Source of the DNA: Streptomyces sp. HD
GTDB lineage: Bacteria; Actinomycetota; Actinomycetes; Streptomycetales; Streptomycetaceae
Reading direction: 5' to 3'
Length of the DNA stretch: 64,000 nt
Assembly (NCBI RefSeq): GCF_028369295.1
Contig: NZ_JAQMYP010000017.1
Location: forward strand, 1-64,000
Under the pieces are notes generated by a model, which saw only the letters and a list, made by a program, of their open reading frames with translations, ran no database searches and was not told where the DNA came from. Below are positions 27,468 to 34,670 of this stretch, piece after piece; position 1 is the first letter of the stretch, and each line of letters starts with the position of its first letter. A program made the position numbers and the translations under genes.

Positions 27468-28592
27468 GTGATCGACGTGAAGGTCGGCATCCCCCGCGAG
27501 GTCAAGAACAACGAGTTCCGGGTGGCCATCACCCCCGCCGGTGTGCACGAGCTGGTGCGCCATGGCCACCAGGTCGTCATCGAGCGCGGCGCCGGTGTCG
27601 GCTCGTCGATCCCGGACGAGGAGTACGTCGCCGCAGGCGCGCAGATCCTCGGCACCGCCGACGAGGTGTGGGCCACCGCCGACCTGCTGCTGAAGGTCAA
27701 GGAGCCCATCGCCGAGGAGTACCACCGCCTGCGCAAGGACCAGACGCTCTTCACCTACCTGCACCTGGCCGCCTCCAAGGAGTGCACGGACGCCCTCATC
27801 GAGTCCGGCACCACGGCGATCGCCTACGAGACCGTCGAGCTGCCGAGCCGCGCCCTGCCGCTGCTCGCCCCGATGTCCGAGGTCGCGGGCCGCCTGGCCC
27901 CGCAGGTCGGCGCCTACCACCTGATGCGCGCCAACGGCGGCCGCGGTGTGCTGCCGGGCGGTGTCCCGGGCGTGCTGGCCGGCCGGGCCGTCGTCATCGG
28001 CGGTGGCGTCTCCGGCTGGAACGCCGCGCAGATCGCCATCGGCATGGGCTTCCACGTGACCCTGCTCGACAAGGACATCAACAAGCTCAAGGAGGCGGAC
28101 AAGGTCTTCGGCACGAAGATCCAGACCGTCGTCTCCAACGCCTTCGAGCTGGAGAAGGCCTGCCTGGAGGCCGACCTCGTCATCGGCGCCGTCCTGATCC
28201 CGGGCGCCAAGGCCCCGAAGCTGGTCACCAACGAGCTCGTCTCCCGGATGAAGGCGGGAAGTGTCCTTGTCGACATCGCGATCGACCAGGGCGGCTGCTT
28301 CGAGGACTCGCGTCCCACCACGCACGCCGAGCCGACCTTCCCGGTCCACAACTCGGTCTTCTACTGCGTCGCCAACATGCCCGGCGCGGTGCCCAACACC
28401 TCCACCTACGCGCTCACCAACGCCACGCTGCCCTACATCGTCGAGCTCGCGAACAAGGGCTGGGTCGAGGCGCTGCGCCGTGACCCGGCGCTGGCCAAGG
28501 GCCTCAACACGCATGACGGCAAGGTGGTTTACCGGGAGGTCGCCGAGGCGCACGGCCTGGAGCACGTGGAGCTCGAAACGCTGCTCGGCTGA
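27468..28592 (+). CDS. ald: L-alanine dehydrogenase
   Basis: A 374-residue NAD-dependent L-alanine dehydrogenase that converts alanine to pyruvate and ammonia, and the reverse. It starts KVGIPREVKNNEFRVAITPA. The substrate lysine is in LLKVKEP, the catalytic His in TYLHLAASKE, the NAD loop is VIGGGVSGWNAAQIA, and the catalytic Asp lies in DIAIDQGGCFEDS. Length equals the family norm. GTG 27468 (VIDVKVG) is used from memory of the S. coelicolor protein; GTG 27477 would give a 371-residue form. AAGGA lies 3 nt before the first, an uncomfortable spacing. The gene has its own promoter and a strong terminator. Confidence 0.93.
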   Translation: MIDVKVGIPREVKNNEFRVAITPAGVHELVRHGHQVVIERGAGVGSSIPDEEYVAAGAQILGTADEVWATADLLLKVKEPIAEEYHRLRKDQTLFTYLHLAASKECTDALIESGTTAIAYETVELPSRALPLLAPMSEVAGRLAPQVGAYHLMRANGGRGVLPGGVPGVLAGRAVVIGGGVSGWNAAQIAIGMGFHVTLLDKDINKLKEADKVFGTKIQTVVSNAFELEKACLEADLVIGAVLIPGAKAPKLVTNELVSRMKAGSVLVDIAIDQGGCFEDSRPTTHAEPTFPVHNSVFYCVANMPGAVPNTSTYALTNATLPYIVELANKGWVEALRRDPALAKGLNTHDGKVVYREVAEAHGLEHVELETLLG

Positions 28593-28650
28593 GTCGATCG
28601 GCTAAGTCACTTTCTGGTAAAGGCGATACGTCAACACAAGTCGTCAACCG

Positions 28651-28700
28651 CACACACCCGGCCGGACCTTGCCCGAAAAGGTCCGGCCGGATGTGTGTAT
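28651..28700 (+). terminator. Strong terminator after ald
   Basis: About 20 bp of stem (cacacacccggccggacctt with aaggtccggccggatgtgtg, one mismatch) surround a short gcccga loop. It lies 60 nt after the ald stop. Confidence 0.9.
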
Positions 28701-28847
28701 GGTCACTTTGCGACTCTCGGTCAACTCGCCTCGAACGCAACGCTTCGACCGATTCGCACACCGGTGAAACCTGCCGTGCGACGGCCGTACGCCCTTGACA
28801 GCGGGATGTTTCATTGTCGACACATCTGCCCGGTCCGGCGGATTGTG

Positions 28848-28877
28848 TTGCTGCGGACCGCCGACACGCCATAGAGT
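28848..28877 (+). promoter_or_regulatory. Candidate promoter of the parA-scp operon
   Basis: TTGCTG (28848-28853), an 18-nt spacer and TAGAGT (28872-28877) fit the HrdB pattern. The likely start site lies about 65 nt before the GTG of parA. Confidence 0.5.
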
Positions 28878-28949
28878 CGCCAGCTGTCGGCATGGTGCCA
28901 CGCTGACCTGTCTAGAAGTTTCCTGGTCACCAAGGAGGTAAGACGACTT

Positions 28950-30128
28950 GTGAATGAGTCGACATTTTCTCCCGGGGGTGGTCAACCAGGAATGCCTGTA
29001 CGGGGCCAGGGTCCCGCGGGATTCGAGGCTGTCGGCTCCGTCGCTGTCCGAACCTTCGCAGCCCAGCAGAGCCAGACCAGCCCCCGCACGGCTCTGTCAG
29101 CAAACCAGAGCATGGATGGCCATCACGTGAACGCCATGGCCGGCGACGGAAGTGGCGCGCCCCACAACCCACTCGCCGACTACGACGAACTGCCCGAAGG
29201 GCACTTCTACGACCCCGACGCGGAGTACGAGCCCGACCCCGAGTACGCGGCCACGCTCGCGCCCGACGCTGCCCGGCAGCGCCGTGAGCGCATCGGCCCG
29301 ACCGGGCGTCCGCTGCCGTACTTCCCGATCCCGGGTCCGCTGACCGACCACGGTCCCGCGAAGATCATCGCGATGTGCAACCAGAAGGGTGGCGTCGGCA
29401 AGACGACGTCGACCATCAACCTGGGTGCCGCGCTCGCGGAGTACGGGCGCCGGGTCCTGCTCGTCGACTTCGATCCGCAGGGCGCGCTGTCGGTCGGTCT
29501 CGGCGTCAATCCGATGGAGCTCGACCTCACCGTCTACAACCTGCTCATGGAGCGGGGTATGTCGGCGGACGAGGTGCTCCTGAAGACGGCGGTCCCCAAC
29601 ATGGACCTGCTGCCGAGCAACATCGACCTGTCGGCCGCCGAGGTCCAGCTCGTCTCCGAGGTCGCGCGCGAGTCCACGCTCCAGCGTGCCCTGAAGCCGC
29701 TGCTGCCCGACTACGACTTCATCGTGATCGACTGTCAGCCCTCGCTCGGCCTGCTCACGGTCAACGCGCTGACGGCCGCCCACAAGGTGATCGTGCCGCT
29801 GGAGTGCGAGTTCTTCGCGCTGCGTGGTGTGGCGCTGCTGACCGAGACCATCGAGAAGGTCCAGGAGCGGCTCAACCCGGAGCTGGAGCTCGACGGGATC
29901 CTGGCCACGATGTACGACTCGCGCACCGTGCACAGCCGTGAGGTGCTCGCGCGCGTCGTCGAGGCCTTCGACGACCACGTCTACCACACGGTCATCGGGC
30001 GCACGGTCCGCTTCCCGGAGACCACGGTCGCCGGTGAGCCCATCACCACGTACGCCTCCAACTCCGTCGGCGCCGCCGCCTATCGCCAGCTCGCCAGGGA
30101 GGTGCTCGCCCGGTGTCACGCCGAGTGA
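28950..30128 (+). CDS. ParA/Soj family ATPase with long N-terminal extension
   Basis: A 392-residue protein. The first 130 or so residues are a low-complexity extension. The ParA core follows, with the deviant Walker A CNQKGGVGKTTSTIN (near residue 143), the VDFDPQGALSVGLG switch and the VIDCQPSLGLLTVNAL Walker B. This is the second ParA-like protein placed beside scpAB in Actinobacteria (Rv1708 position), distinct from the parAB locus at oriC. GTG 28950 is supported by a near-perfect AAGGAGG 11 nt upstream. The last 16 bp overlap the next gene. Confidence 0.9.
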   Translation: MNESTFSPGGGQPGMPVRGQGPAGFEAVGSVAVRTFAAQQSQTSPRTALSANQSMDGHHVNAMAGDGSGAPHNPLADYDELPEGHFYDPDAEYEPDPEYAATLAPDAARQRRERIGPTGRPLPYFPIPGPLTDHGPAKIIAMCNQKGGVGKTTSTINLGAALAEYGRRVLLVDFDPQGALSVGLGVNPMELDLTVYNLLMERGMSADEVLLKTAVPNMDLLPSNIDLSAAEVQLVSEVARESTLQRALKPLLPDYDFIVIDCQPSLGLLTVNALTAAHKVIVPLECEFFALRGVALLTETIEKVQERLNPELELDGILATMYDSRTVHSREVLARVVEAFDDHVYHTVIGRTVRFPETTVAGEPITTYASNSVGAAAYRQLAREVLARCHAE

Positions 30129-30745
30129 GTCTGCCGGGGGCCGACGAACTGTTCCGTACGACAGGGGGTATGGCGCTCCAGCCGTCCACTCCCCGGCGCC
30201 CGGTCAACGGCGAGGCCCGGGTGCCGGCTCCCGCGGGGGAGGGCGACGCGGCCGCCGCCGCTGAGGACGCGCCGCAGTCGGTGCCCGTGCAGGGCGGCGA
30301 CGGTGACGGTGCGGAGCATGTGGCCGCCGACACGGAGTCCGTCGACGCCGGGGAGTCGCGCATCCGGGCTGTCGCCGCGGAGCGTTCCGCCCGGCGTCAG
30401 GAGGCGCAGGAAGGTTCTGCCGGTTCCTCCGGTGCGAATGCCTCCGGCGGTTCCGCCCCGTCCGGTTCCGCTGCTTCTGCAGCTGCCTCCGCCGCGCCGC
30501 GCAAGCGTGGGCGGGCGGCGGCGCGGCGGCCCAGCGGGCGAGAGCGGCACGACGAGAAGATCACCGTGTACGTCTCCGCCGAGGAGCTCATGGACCTGGA
30601 GCACGCGCGTCTGGTGCTCCGGGGCGAGCACGGGCTGGCCGTGGACCGCGGGCGGATCGTCCGTGAGGCGGTGGCCGTGGTGCTCGCGGATCTGGAGAGC
30701 CGCGGCGACGCCAGCATCCTCGTACGACGGCTTCGCGGGCGGTAG
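30113..30745 (+). CDS. Putative ribbon-helix-helix partner of ParA
   Basis: A 210-residue protein with a disordered Ala/Ser/Gly/Glu-rich N-terminal two-thirds. A basic stretch (RKRGRAAARRPSGRERHDEK) leads into a compact C-terminal domain: KITVYVSAEELMDLEHARL, then GRIVREAVAVVLADLESRGD. The strand-helix-helix order and the VYVSAEE start look like a ribbon-helix-helix DNA-binding domain, as in ParG/omega-type partition partners. GTG 30113 overlaps the parA stop by 16 bp, implying coupling. A ParA-partner role is inferred from fold and position. Confidence 0.78.
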   Translation: MSRRVSLPGADELFRTTGGMALQPSTPRRPVNGEARVPAPAGEGDAAAAAEDAPQSVPVQGGDGDGAEHVAADTESVDAGESRIRAVAAERSARRQEAQEGSAGSSGANASGGSAPSGSAASAAASAAPRKRGRAAARRPSGRERHDEKITVYVSAEELMDLEHARLVLRGEHGLAVDRGRIVREAVAVVLADLESRGDASILVRRLRGR

Positions 30746-30763
30746 CGGTAGCCTGCGGGGGCT

Positions 30764-31918
30764 ATGACCTCGAACGACGTTCCCGCACGCGGCACCGGTA
30801 CCTCCGGTGGCCGTCGGCGTGCGCTGGGGCGAGGACCGGGCGCGGCGCCCGTGGGCGTGCCGGTCGCGGTTCCCGCGGAGCCGGCGCCCGAGGTTCCCGA
30901 GATCGTGGTCCCGGAGCCAGAACCGGAGCCGGAGCCGCAGGTCGTCGTACCGGAAGCGGAGCCCGAGCCCGACGAGGCGGCCGGCTCCGGGCCCGAGGCG
31001 GCCGAGCCCGAGCCGGAACCGGCGCATGAGGCTTCCGTCGCCGAGCCCGCTGCCCAGGAGGGCGAGACCGAGGCCGGTGACGGTGGCGACAGCGGTGACG
31101 ACGGTGACGACGGTGTCTTCAAGGTCCGGCTCTCCAACTTCGAGGGCCCCTTCGACCTCCTCCTCCAGCTGATCTCCAAGCACAAACTCGATGTCACCGA
31201 GGTCGCCCTGTCCAAGGTGACCGACGAGTTCATGGCGCACATCAGGGCGATGGGGCCGGACTGGGACCTGGACGAGACGACCGAGTTCCTCGTCGTCGCG
31301 GCCACCCTGCTCGACCTCAAGGCGGCCCGGCTGCTGCCCTCGGCCGAGGTGGAGGACGAGGCCGACCTCGCGTTGCTGGAGGCGCGGGACCTGTTGTTCG
31401 CGCGGTTGTTGCAGTACCGGGCGTACAAGCAGATCGCCGACATCTTCAGCCGGCGGCTCGACGACGAGGCGCGGCGCTATCCGCGGACCGTCGGGCTCGA
31501 ACCGCATCATGCCGAGCTGTTGCCCGAGGTCGTCATCAGCATCGGGGCGGAAGGATTCGCCAAGCTCGCCATCAAGGCGATGCAGCCCAAACCCAAGCCG
31601 CAGGTGTACGTCGATCACATCCACGCGCCGCTGGTCAGCGTGCAGGAACAGGCCGGGATCGTGGTCGCGCGGCTGAAGGAACTCGGCGAGGCCAGCTTCC
31701 GGTCGCTCATCGAGGACACCGACGACACCCTCACCGTCGTGGCGCGCTTCCTGGCGCTGCTGGAGCTGTACCGCGAGAAGGCCGTGGCCCTCGATCAGGA
31801 GACGGCGCTCGGGGAGCTCGTCGTGCGGTGGACCGGTGGGGACGGGGAGGACGCACCCCTGGTGACCGACGAGTTCGACCGGCCGCCCGAGCAGCCGAAG
31901 GAGGAGAAGAAGGCGTGA
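30764..31918 (+). CDS. scpA: Segregation and condensation protein A
   Basis: A 384-residue kleisin subunit of the SMC-ScpAB condensin. The first 120 residues are an acidic Pro/Glu-rich extension (repeats such as PEPEPEPEPQVVVPEAEPEP). The ScpA core follows: FKVRLSNFEGPFDLLLQLIS, LDVTEVALSKVTDEF, VAATLLDLKAARLLPS. The C-terminal winged helix (DTLTVVARFLALLELYREKA) binds the SMC head. The stop overlaps scpB by 4 bp. A TAGCCT 9 nt before the ATG may give an internal promoter. Confidence 0.93.
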   Translation: MTSNDVPARGTGTSGGRRRALGRGPGAAPVGVPVAVPAEPAPEVPEIVVPEPEPEPEPQVVVPEAEPEPDEAAGSGPEAAEPEPEPAHEASVAEPAAQEGETEAGDGGDSGDDGDDGVFKVRLSNFEGPFDLLLQLISKHKLDVTEVALSKVTDEFMAHIRAMGPDWDLDETTEFLVVAATLLDLKAARLLPSAEVEDEADLALLEARDLLFARLLQYRAYKQIADIFSRRLDDEARRYPRTVGLEPHHAELLPEVVISIGAEGFAKLAIKAMQPKPKPQVYVDHIHAPLVSVQEQAGIVVARLKELGEASFRSLIEDTDDTLTVVARFLALLELYREKAVALDQETALGELVVRWTGGDGEDAPLVTDEFDRPPEQPKEEKKA

Positions 31919-32559
31919 GTGAGGAGACCACCGAGCTTCCGGCCGGGTTGCGTACCGTCGCCGACCTCGACCTCAAGCCCGCCCTGGAGGCGATGCTCAT
32001 GGTCGTGGACGAGCCCGCGACCGAGGAGCACCTCGCGAAGCTCCTGGAGCGGCCCAAGCGGCAGATCGCCGGGGCCCTCAGGGAGCTCGCCGACGAGTAC
32101 GTCATCCAGGGCCGCGGCTTCGAGCTGCGGTTCGTCGCGGGCGGCTGGCGGTTCTACACCCGCCCCGAGTACGCCGCGGCCGTGGAGGGCCTGGTCCTGG
32201 ACGGGCAGACCGCACGCCTCACCCAGGCCGCCCTGGAGACGCTGGCCGTCGTCGCCTACCGTCAGCCGGTCAGCCGCAGCCGGGTCTCGGCCGTGCGCGG
32301 AGTGAACTGCGACGGTGTCATGCGCACCCTCCTCCAGCGCGGGCTGGTCGAGGAGGCGGGCGCGGAACCCGAAACAGGTGCGATCCTGTACAGGACGACG
32401 AACTACTTCCTGGAGCGGATGGGCCTGCGCGGTCTGGACGAGCTCCCGGAGCTCGCGCCCTTCCTCCCGGAGGCGGAGGCGATCGAGGCCGAGACCCAGG
32501 AAGGCGTGCCGTCGTTCGATCCGGACGCTCCGGATTCCGAGGACGCAGACGACAACTAG
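31915..32559 (+). CDS. scpB: Segregation and condensation protein B
   Basis: A 214-residue protein with two winged-helix domains: LKPALEAMLMVVDEPATEEH with LAKLLERPKRQIAGALREL, then LTQAALETLAVVAYRQPVSR and VRGVNCDGVMRTLLQRGL. ScpB dimers stabilise ScpA on SMC. GTG 31915 overlaps the scpA stop (GTGA). An acidic tail of about 30 residues follows the domain. The gene ends 12 nt before rluB, in the same operon. Confidence 0.93.
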   Translation: MSEETTELPAGLRTVADLDLKPALEAMLMVVDEPATEEHLAKLLERPKRQIAGALRELADEYVIQGRGFELRFVAGGWRFYTRPEYAAAVEGLVLDGQTARLTQAALETLAVVAYRQPVSRSRVSAVRGVNCDGVMRTLLQRGLVEEAGAEPETGAILYRTTNYFLERMGLRGLDELPELAPFLPEAEAIEAETQEGVPSFDPDAPDSEDADDN

Positions 32560-32570
32560 ACGGAAATTTG

Positions 32571-33698
32571 ATGCGAAGCAGCAGCGGCAGGAACAGCAGC
32601 GGAAACAACGGCGGGAGCCGTGGTGGCAACAGCGGCGGCCGCGGCGGGAGCAGCGGGGGCCGCGGTAACTACCGTGGCGCCGGTAACGCCCGCGACGACA
32701 AGCAGGGCGGCCGGCCGCGGAAGCCCCGCCCCGAGGAGCGCCGCTACGACGTGGGCCCCGGGGGGACGCAGGACGGCCCGAAGTCCGGGCGCGGTGCCTC
32801 CGCGCGCGGAGGCGCCAAGGGCGGGCCCAAGCAGGGCCAGCAGCGCGGCACCGGCCGGGGCCGCTGGGCTCCGGCGACCTCCCGCGAGTACGACGCGCGC
32901 GCCGAGGAGCGCAACCGTGAGCGCTACGCGGGCAAGAAGGACGTCAAGCTGCCCAAGACCTTCCCGGGCGCCGAGCAGGAGGGCGAGCGGCTGCAGAAGG
33001 TGCTCGCGCGGGCCGGCTACGGGTCCCGGCGGGCCTGCGAGGAGCTGGTCGACGAGGCCCGGGTCGAGGTCAACGGCGAGATCGTCACCGAGCAGGGCCT
33101 GCGCGTCGACCCCGAGAAGGACGAGATCAAGGTCGACGGGCTGACCGTCGCCACGCAGTCGTACCAGTTCTTCTCGCTGAACAAGCCCGCCGGTGTCGTC
33201 TCCACGATGGAGGACAACGAGGGCCGGCAGTGCCTCGGGGACTACGTCACCAACCGGGAGACGCGGCTCTTCCACGTGGGGCGGCTCGACACCGAGACCG
33301 AGGGCGTCATCCTGCTCACCAACCACGGTGAGCTGGCCCACCGGCTGACCCACCCCAAGTACGGCGTGAAGAAGGTCTACCTCGCGCACATCGTGGGCCC
33401 GATCCCGCGCGACCTGGGCAAGCAGCTCAAGGACGGCATCCAGCTGGAGGACGGGTACGCGCGCGCGGACCACTTCCGGGTCGTCGAGCAGACCGGCAAG
33501 AACTACCTGGTCGAGGTCACGCTGCACGAGGGGCGCAAGCACATCGTGCGCCGCATGCTCGCCGAGGCCGGCTTCCCGGTCGACAAGCTGGTGCGGGTCG
33601 CGTTCGGTCCCATCACCCTGGGCGACCAGAAGTCGGGCTGGCTGCGACGGCTGTCCAACACCGAGGTCGGCATGCTGATGAAGGAAGTCGATCTGTAA
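32571..33698 (+). CDS. rluB: 23S rRNA pseudouridine synthase B (RluB/RsuA family)
   Basis: A 375-residue enzyme. The first 135 residues are an Arg/Gly/Ser/Asn-rich disordered arm (NNGGSRGGNSGGRGGSSGG), probably an RNA-binding aid. An S4 domain follows (RLQKVLARAGYGSRRACEEL), and the synthase core has the catalytic Asp in VGRLDTETEGVILLTNHGEL and a later LHEGRKHIVRRMLAEAG. It makes the pseudouridine near 2605 of 23S rRNA in characterised relatives. ATG 32571 lies 12 nt after scpB. The usual actinobacterial order scpA-scpB-rluB-cmk-der is here split by a 7.7-kb insertion before cmk. Confidence 0.92.
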   Translation: MRSSSGRNSSGNNGGSRGGNSGGRGGSSGGRGNYRGAGNARDDKQGGRPRKPRPEERRYDVGPGGTQDGPKSGRGASARGGAKGGPKQGQQRGTGRGRWAPATSREYDARAEERNRERYAGKKDVKLPKTFPGAEQEGERLQKVLARAGYGSRRACEELVDEARVEVNGEIVTEQGLRVDPEKDEIKVDGLTVATQSYQFFSLNKPAGVVSTMEDNEGRQCLGDYVTNRETRLFHVGRLDTETEGVILLTNHGELAHRLTHPKYGVKKVYLAHIVGPIPRDLGKQLKDGIQLEDGYARADHFRVVEQTGKNYLVEVTLHEGRKHIVRRMLAEAGFPVDKLVRVAFGPITLGDQKSGWLRRLSNTEVGMLMKEVDL

Positions 33699-33723
33699 GG
33701 CGCCGTAGGCGTACGCGCGTGTG

Positions 33724-33765
33724 GAGGCCGGTTCCGGGTGTTGCCCGGGGCCGGCCGATTCGTTT
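33724..33765 (+). terminator. Probable terminator after rluB
   Basis: The G/C stem gccggttccggg / cccggggccggc with a tgttg loop is followed by a short cgttttc run, 26 nt after the rluB stop. Confidence 0.6.
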
Positions 33766-33817
33766 TCGCCTCCCGGACGGTCTGTATTCATGACGATCCG
33801 TGACGGAGGGAGCGGGG

Positions 33818-33940
33818 ATGAGGACGACCGACACGGGCGGCGAGGAGTTCGCTGCGCCCGAGAACAACCGGGAGGCCGTCCAGGCTGCCTCCCAGACGGC
33901 CCCTGAGGGGCCCCAGAGGGCCTTGTGGGGCCTGTCATGA
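33818..33940 (+). CDS. Small 40-residue ORF, coupled to the next gene
   Basis: An ATG with GGAGGGAG 6 nt upstream opens a 40-codon frame (MRTTDTGGEEFAAPENNREA, then VQAASQTAPEGPQRALWGLS). Its stop overlaps the ATG of the next gene (ATGA). The peptide is hydrophilic with no motif. Good ribosome site, coding-like third positions and 4-bp overlap favour a real leader or coupled small protein, but no homologue is recalled. Confidence 0.4.
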   Translation: MRTTDTGGEEFAAPENNREAVQAASQTAPEGPQRALWGLS

Positions 33941-34494
33941 ACTCCGGGGAGTCCGGGGAGCTCCTGGAGCGTTCGCTCGCCTACGCGCTCCGCAGCGTCG
34001 CCGATGCGGACGGCGTGAGCCCGGGGCGCGGTACGCCGTGCGCGCGGTGGGACCTGAGGGAGCTGCTCGGGCACCTCGACGACTCGCTGGACGCGCTGTA
34101 CGAGGGCCTGACCGGCGGGCGGATCGGGCTGATCCCGGGCGCCGCCGACCGGGCCTGTGGCTTCCGTACGCGCGCGTGCGCGGTGCTCGGTGCCTGGGCG
34201 GCCGGGCCGCCGGAGTCGGCGCTCGTGGGGGAACGGCCGCTGGACATGCGGGTGATGGCCGCCGTGGGGGCCGTCGAGATCGCCGTGCACGGGTGGGACG
34301 TCGCCCAGTCCTGCGGGCGGCCGCGGCCGATACCGGGTGCGCTCGCGGCCGAGCTGCTGCCCGTCGCGCGGTGCGTGGTCGCGGAGGCGGACCGGGGCGT
34401 GCGGTTCGGCGCGCCGGTCGCCGTGTCGGCGGGGGCGGGCCCTGAGGAGCGGCTGCTGGCCTTTCTGGGGCGGCGCGGTCCGATGGCGGGGTGA
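33937..34494 (+). CDS. DinB/mycothiol-dependent maleylpyruvate-isomerase-like protein (TIGR03086-type)
   Basis: A 185-residue helical protein. CARWDLRELLGHLDDSLDAL carries the Trp and His typical of the metal-binding DinB/MDMPI N-terminal four-helix bundle. VGAVEIAVHGWDVAQSCGRP supplies the later His. Such proteins use a metal and often mycothiol for thiol transfer or isomerisation; the substrate here is unknown. ATG 33937 overlaps the stop of the small ORF. It precedes the NrtR operon but is separated from it by 176 bp with its own promoter. Confidence 0.78.
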   Translation: MNSGESGELLERSLAYALRSVADADGVSPGRGTPCARWDLRELLGHLDDSLDALYEGLTGGRIGLIPGAADRACGFRTRACAVLGAWAAGPPESALVGERPLDMRVMAAVGAVEIAVHGWDVAQSCGRPRPIPGALAAELLPVARCVVAEADRGVRFGAPVAVSAGAGPEERLLAFLGRRGPMAG

Positions 34495-34522
34495 CGGGTT
34501 CGTCGGCGGACGGCAGGGCTTC

Positions 34523-34564
34523 TCGGCGCGGTGGCACGGTTCCTCGGCGCGGTGACACGGTTCC
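34523..34564 (+). repeat. 21-bp direct repeat
   Basis: Two adjacent 21-bp units, tcggcgcggtggcacggttcc type at 34523 and 34544, differ by one base. A degenerate third follows to about 34580. They lie in the gap before the nrtR promoter. Confidence 0.75.
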
Positions 34565-34594
34565 CGGCGGGGTGGCGTGGATTTGCCTTCCGTT

Positions 34595-34608
34595 GGGTTG
34601 TGCAACCC
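34595..34608. promoter_or_regulatory. Palindrome GGGTTG-TG-CAACCC over the -35
   Basis: Six-base arms around TG form a compact inverted repeat that covers the -35 TTGTGC of the nrtR promoter. It could be a separate operator or a fortuitous hairpin. Confidence 0.45.
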
Positions 34609-34626
34609 GTCCGGCCTCTTTATAGT
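34598..34626 (+). promoter_or_regulatory. nrtR operon promoter
   Basis: The -35 TTGTGC (34598-34603), a 17-nt spacer and -10 TATAGT (34621-34626) make one of the best sigma-70-type promoters in the window. The -10 is shared with the first NrtR-like palindrome. Confidence 0.7.
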
Positions 34627-34655
34627 CGGAGTGACTAATAGTCATGCTGACTATA
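34621..34655. promoter_or_regulatory. Tandem TAGTC-N5-GACTA operators (probable NrtR sites)
   Basis: Two copies of TAGTC-N5-GACTA lie at 34623-34637 and 34639-34653, 16 bp apart centre to centre, with different spacers (ggagt and atgct). The flanks extend symmetry to ATAGTC...GACTAT in the second copy. They cover the -10 and start region of the nrtR-like gene, which fits autorepression by a dimeric Nudix-HTH regulator. ADP-ribose is the known anti-repressor for several NrtR proteins. Confidence 0.75.
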
Positions 34656-34670
34656 AAAGAGGTGAGCGGT

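Larger units (their letters stand above)
28593..28949 (+). other. 357-bp gap between ald and parA
   Basis: The gap contains the ald terminator (28651-28700), a possible -35/-10 pair for parA (28848-28877), an isolated TTGACA at 28795-28800 with no matching -10, and the strong AAGGAGG site at 28932-28938. No small ORF of coding character was seen. Confidence 0.6.

Noticed and set aside
28795..28830. TTGACA at 28795 as the parA promoter
   Set aside because: No TANNNT lies 16-19 nt downstream; the pair at 28848-28877 fits better.
34644..34670. ATG 34644 as start of the NrtR-like protein
   Set aside because: It lies within the second operator palindrome and lacks a ribosome site; ATG 34671 has GAGGTG at proper spacing.
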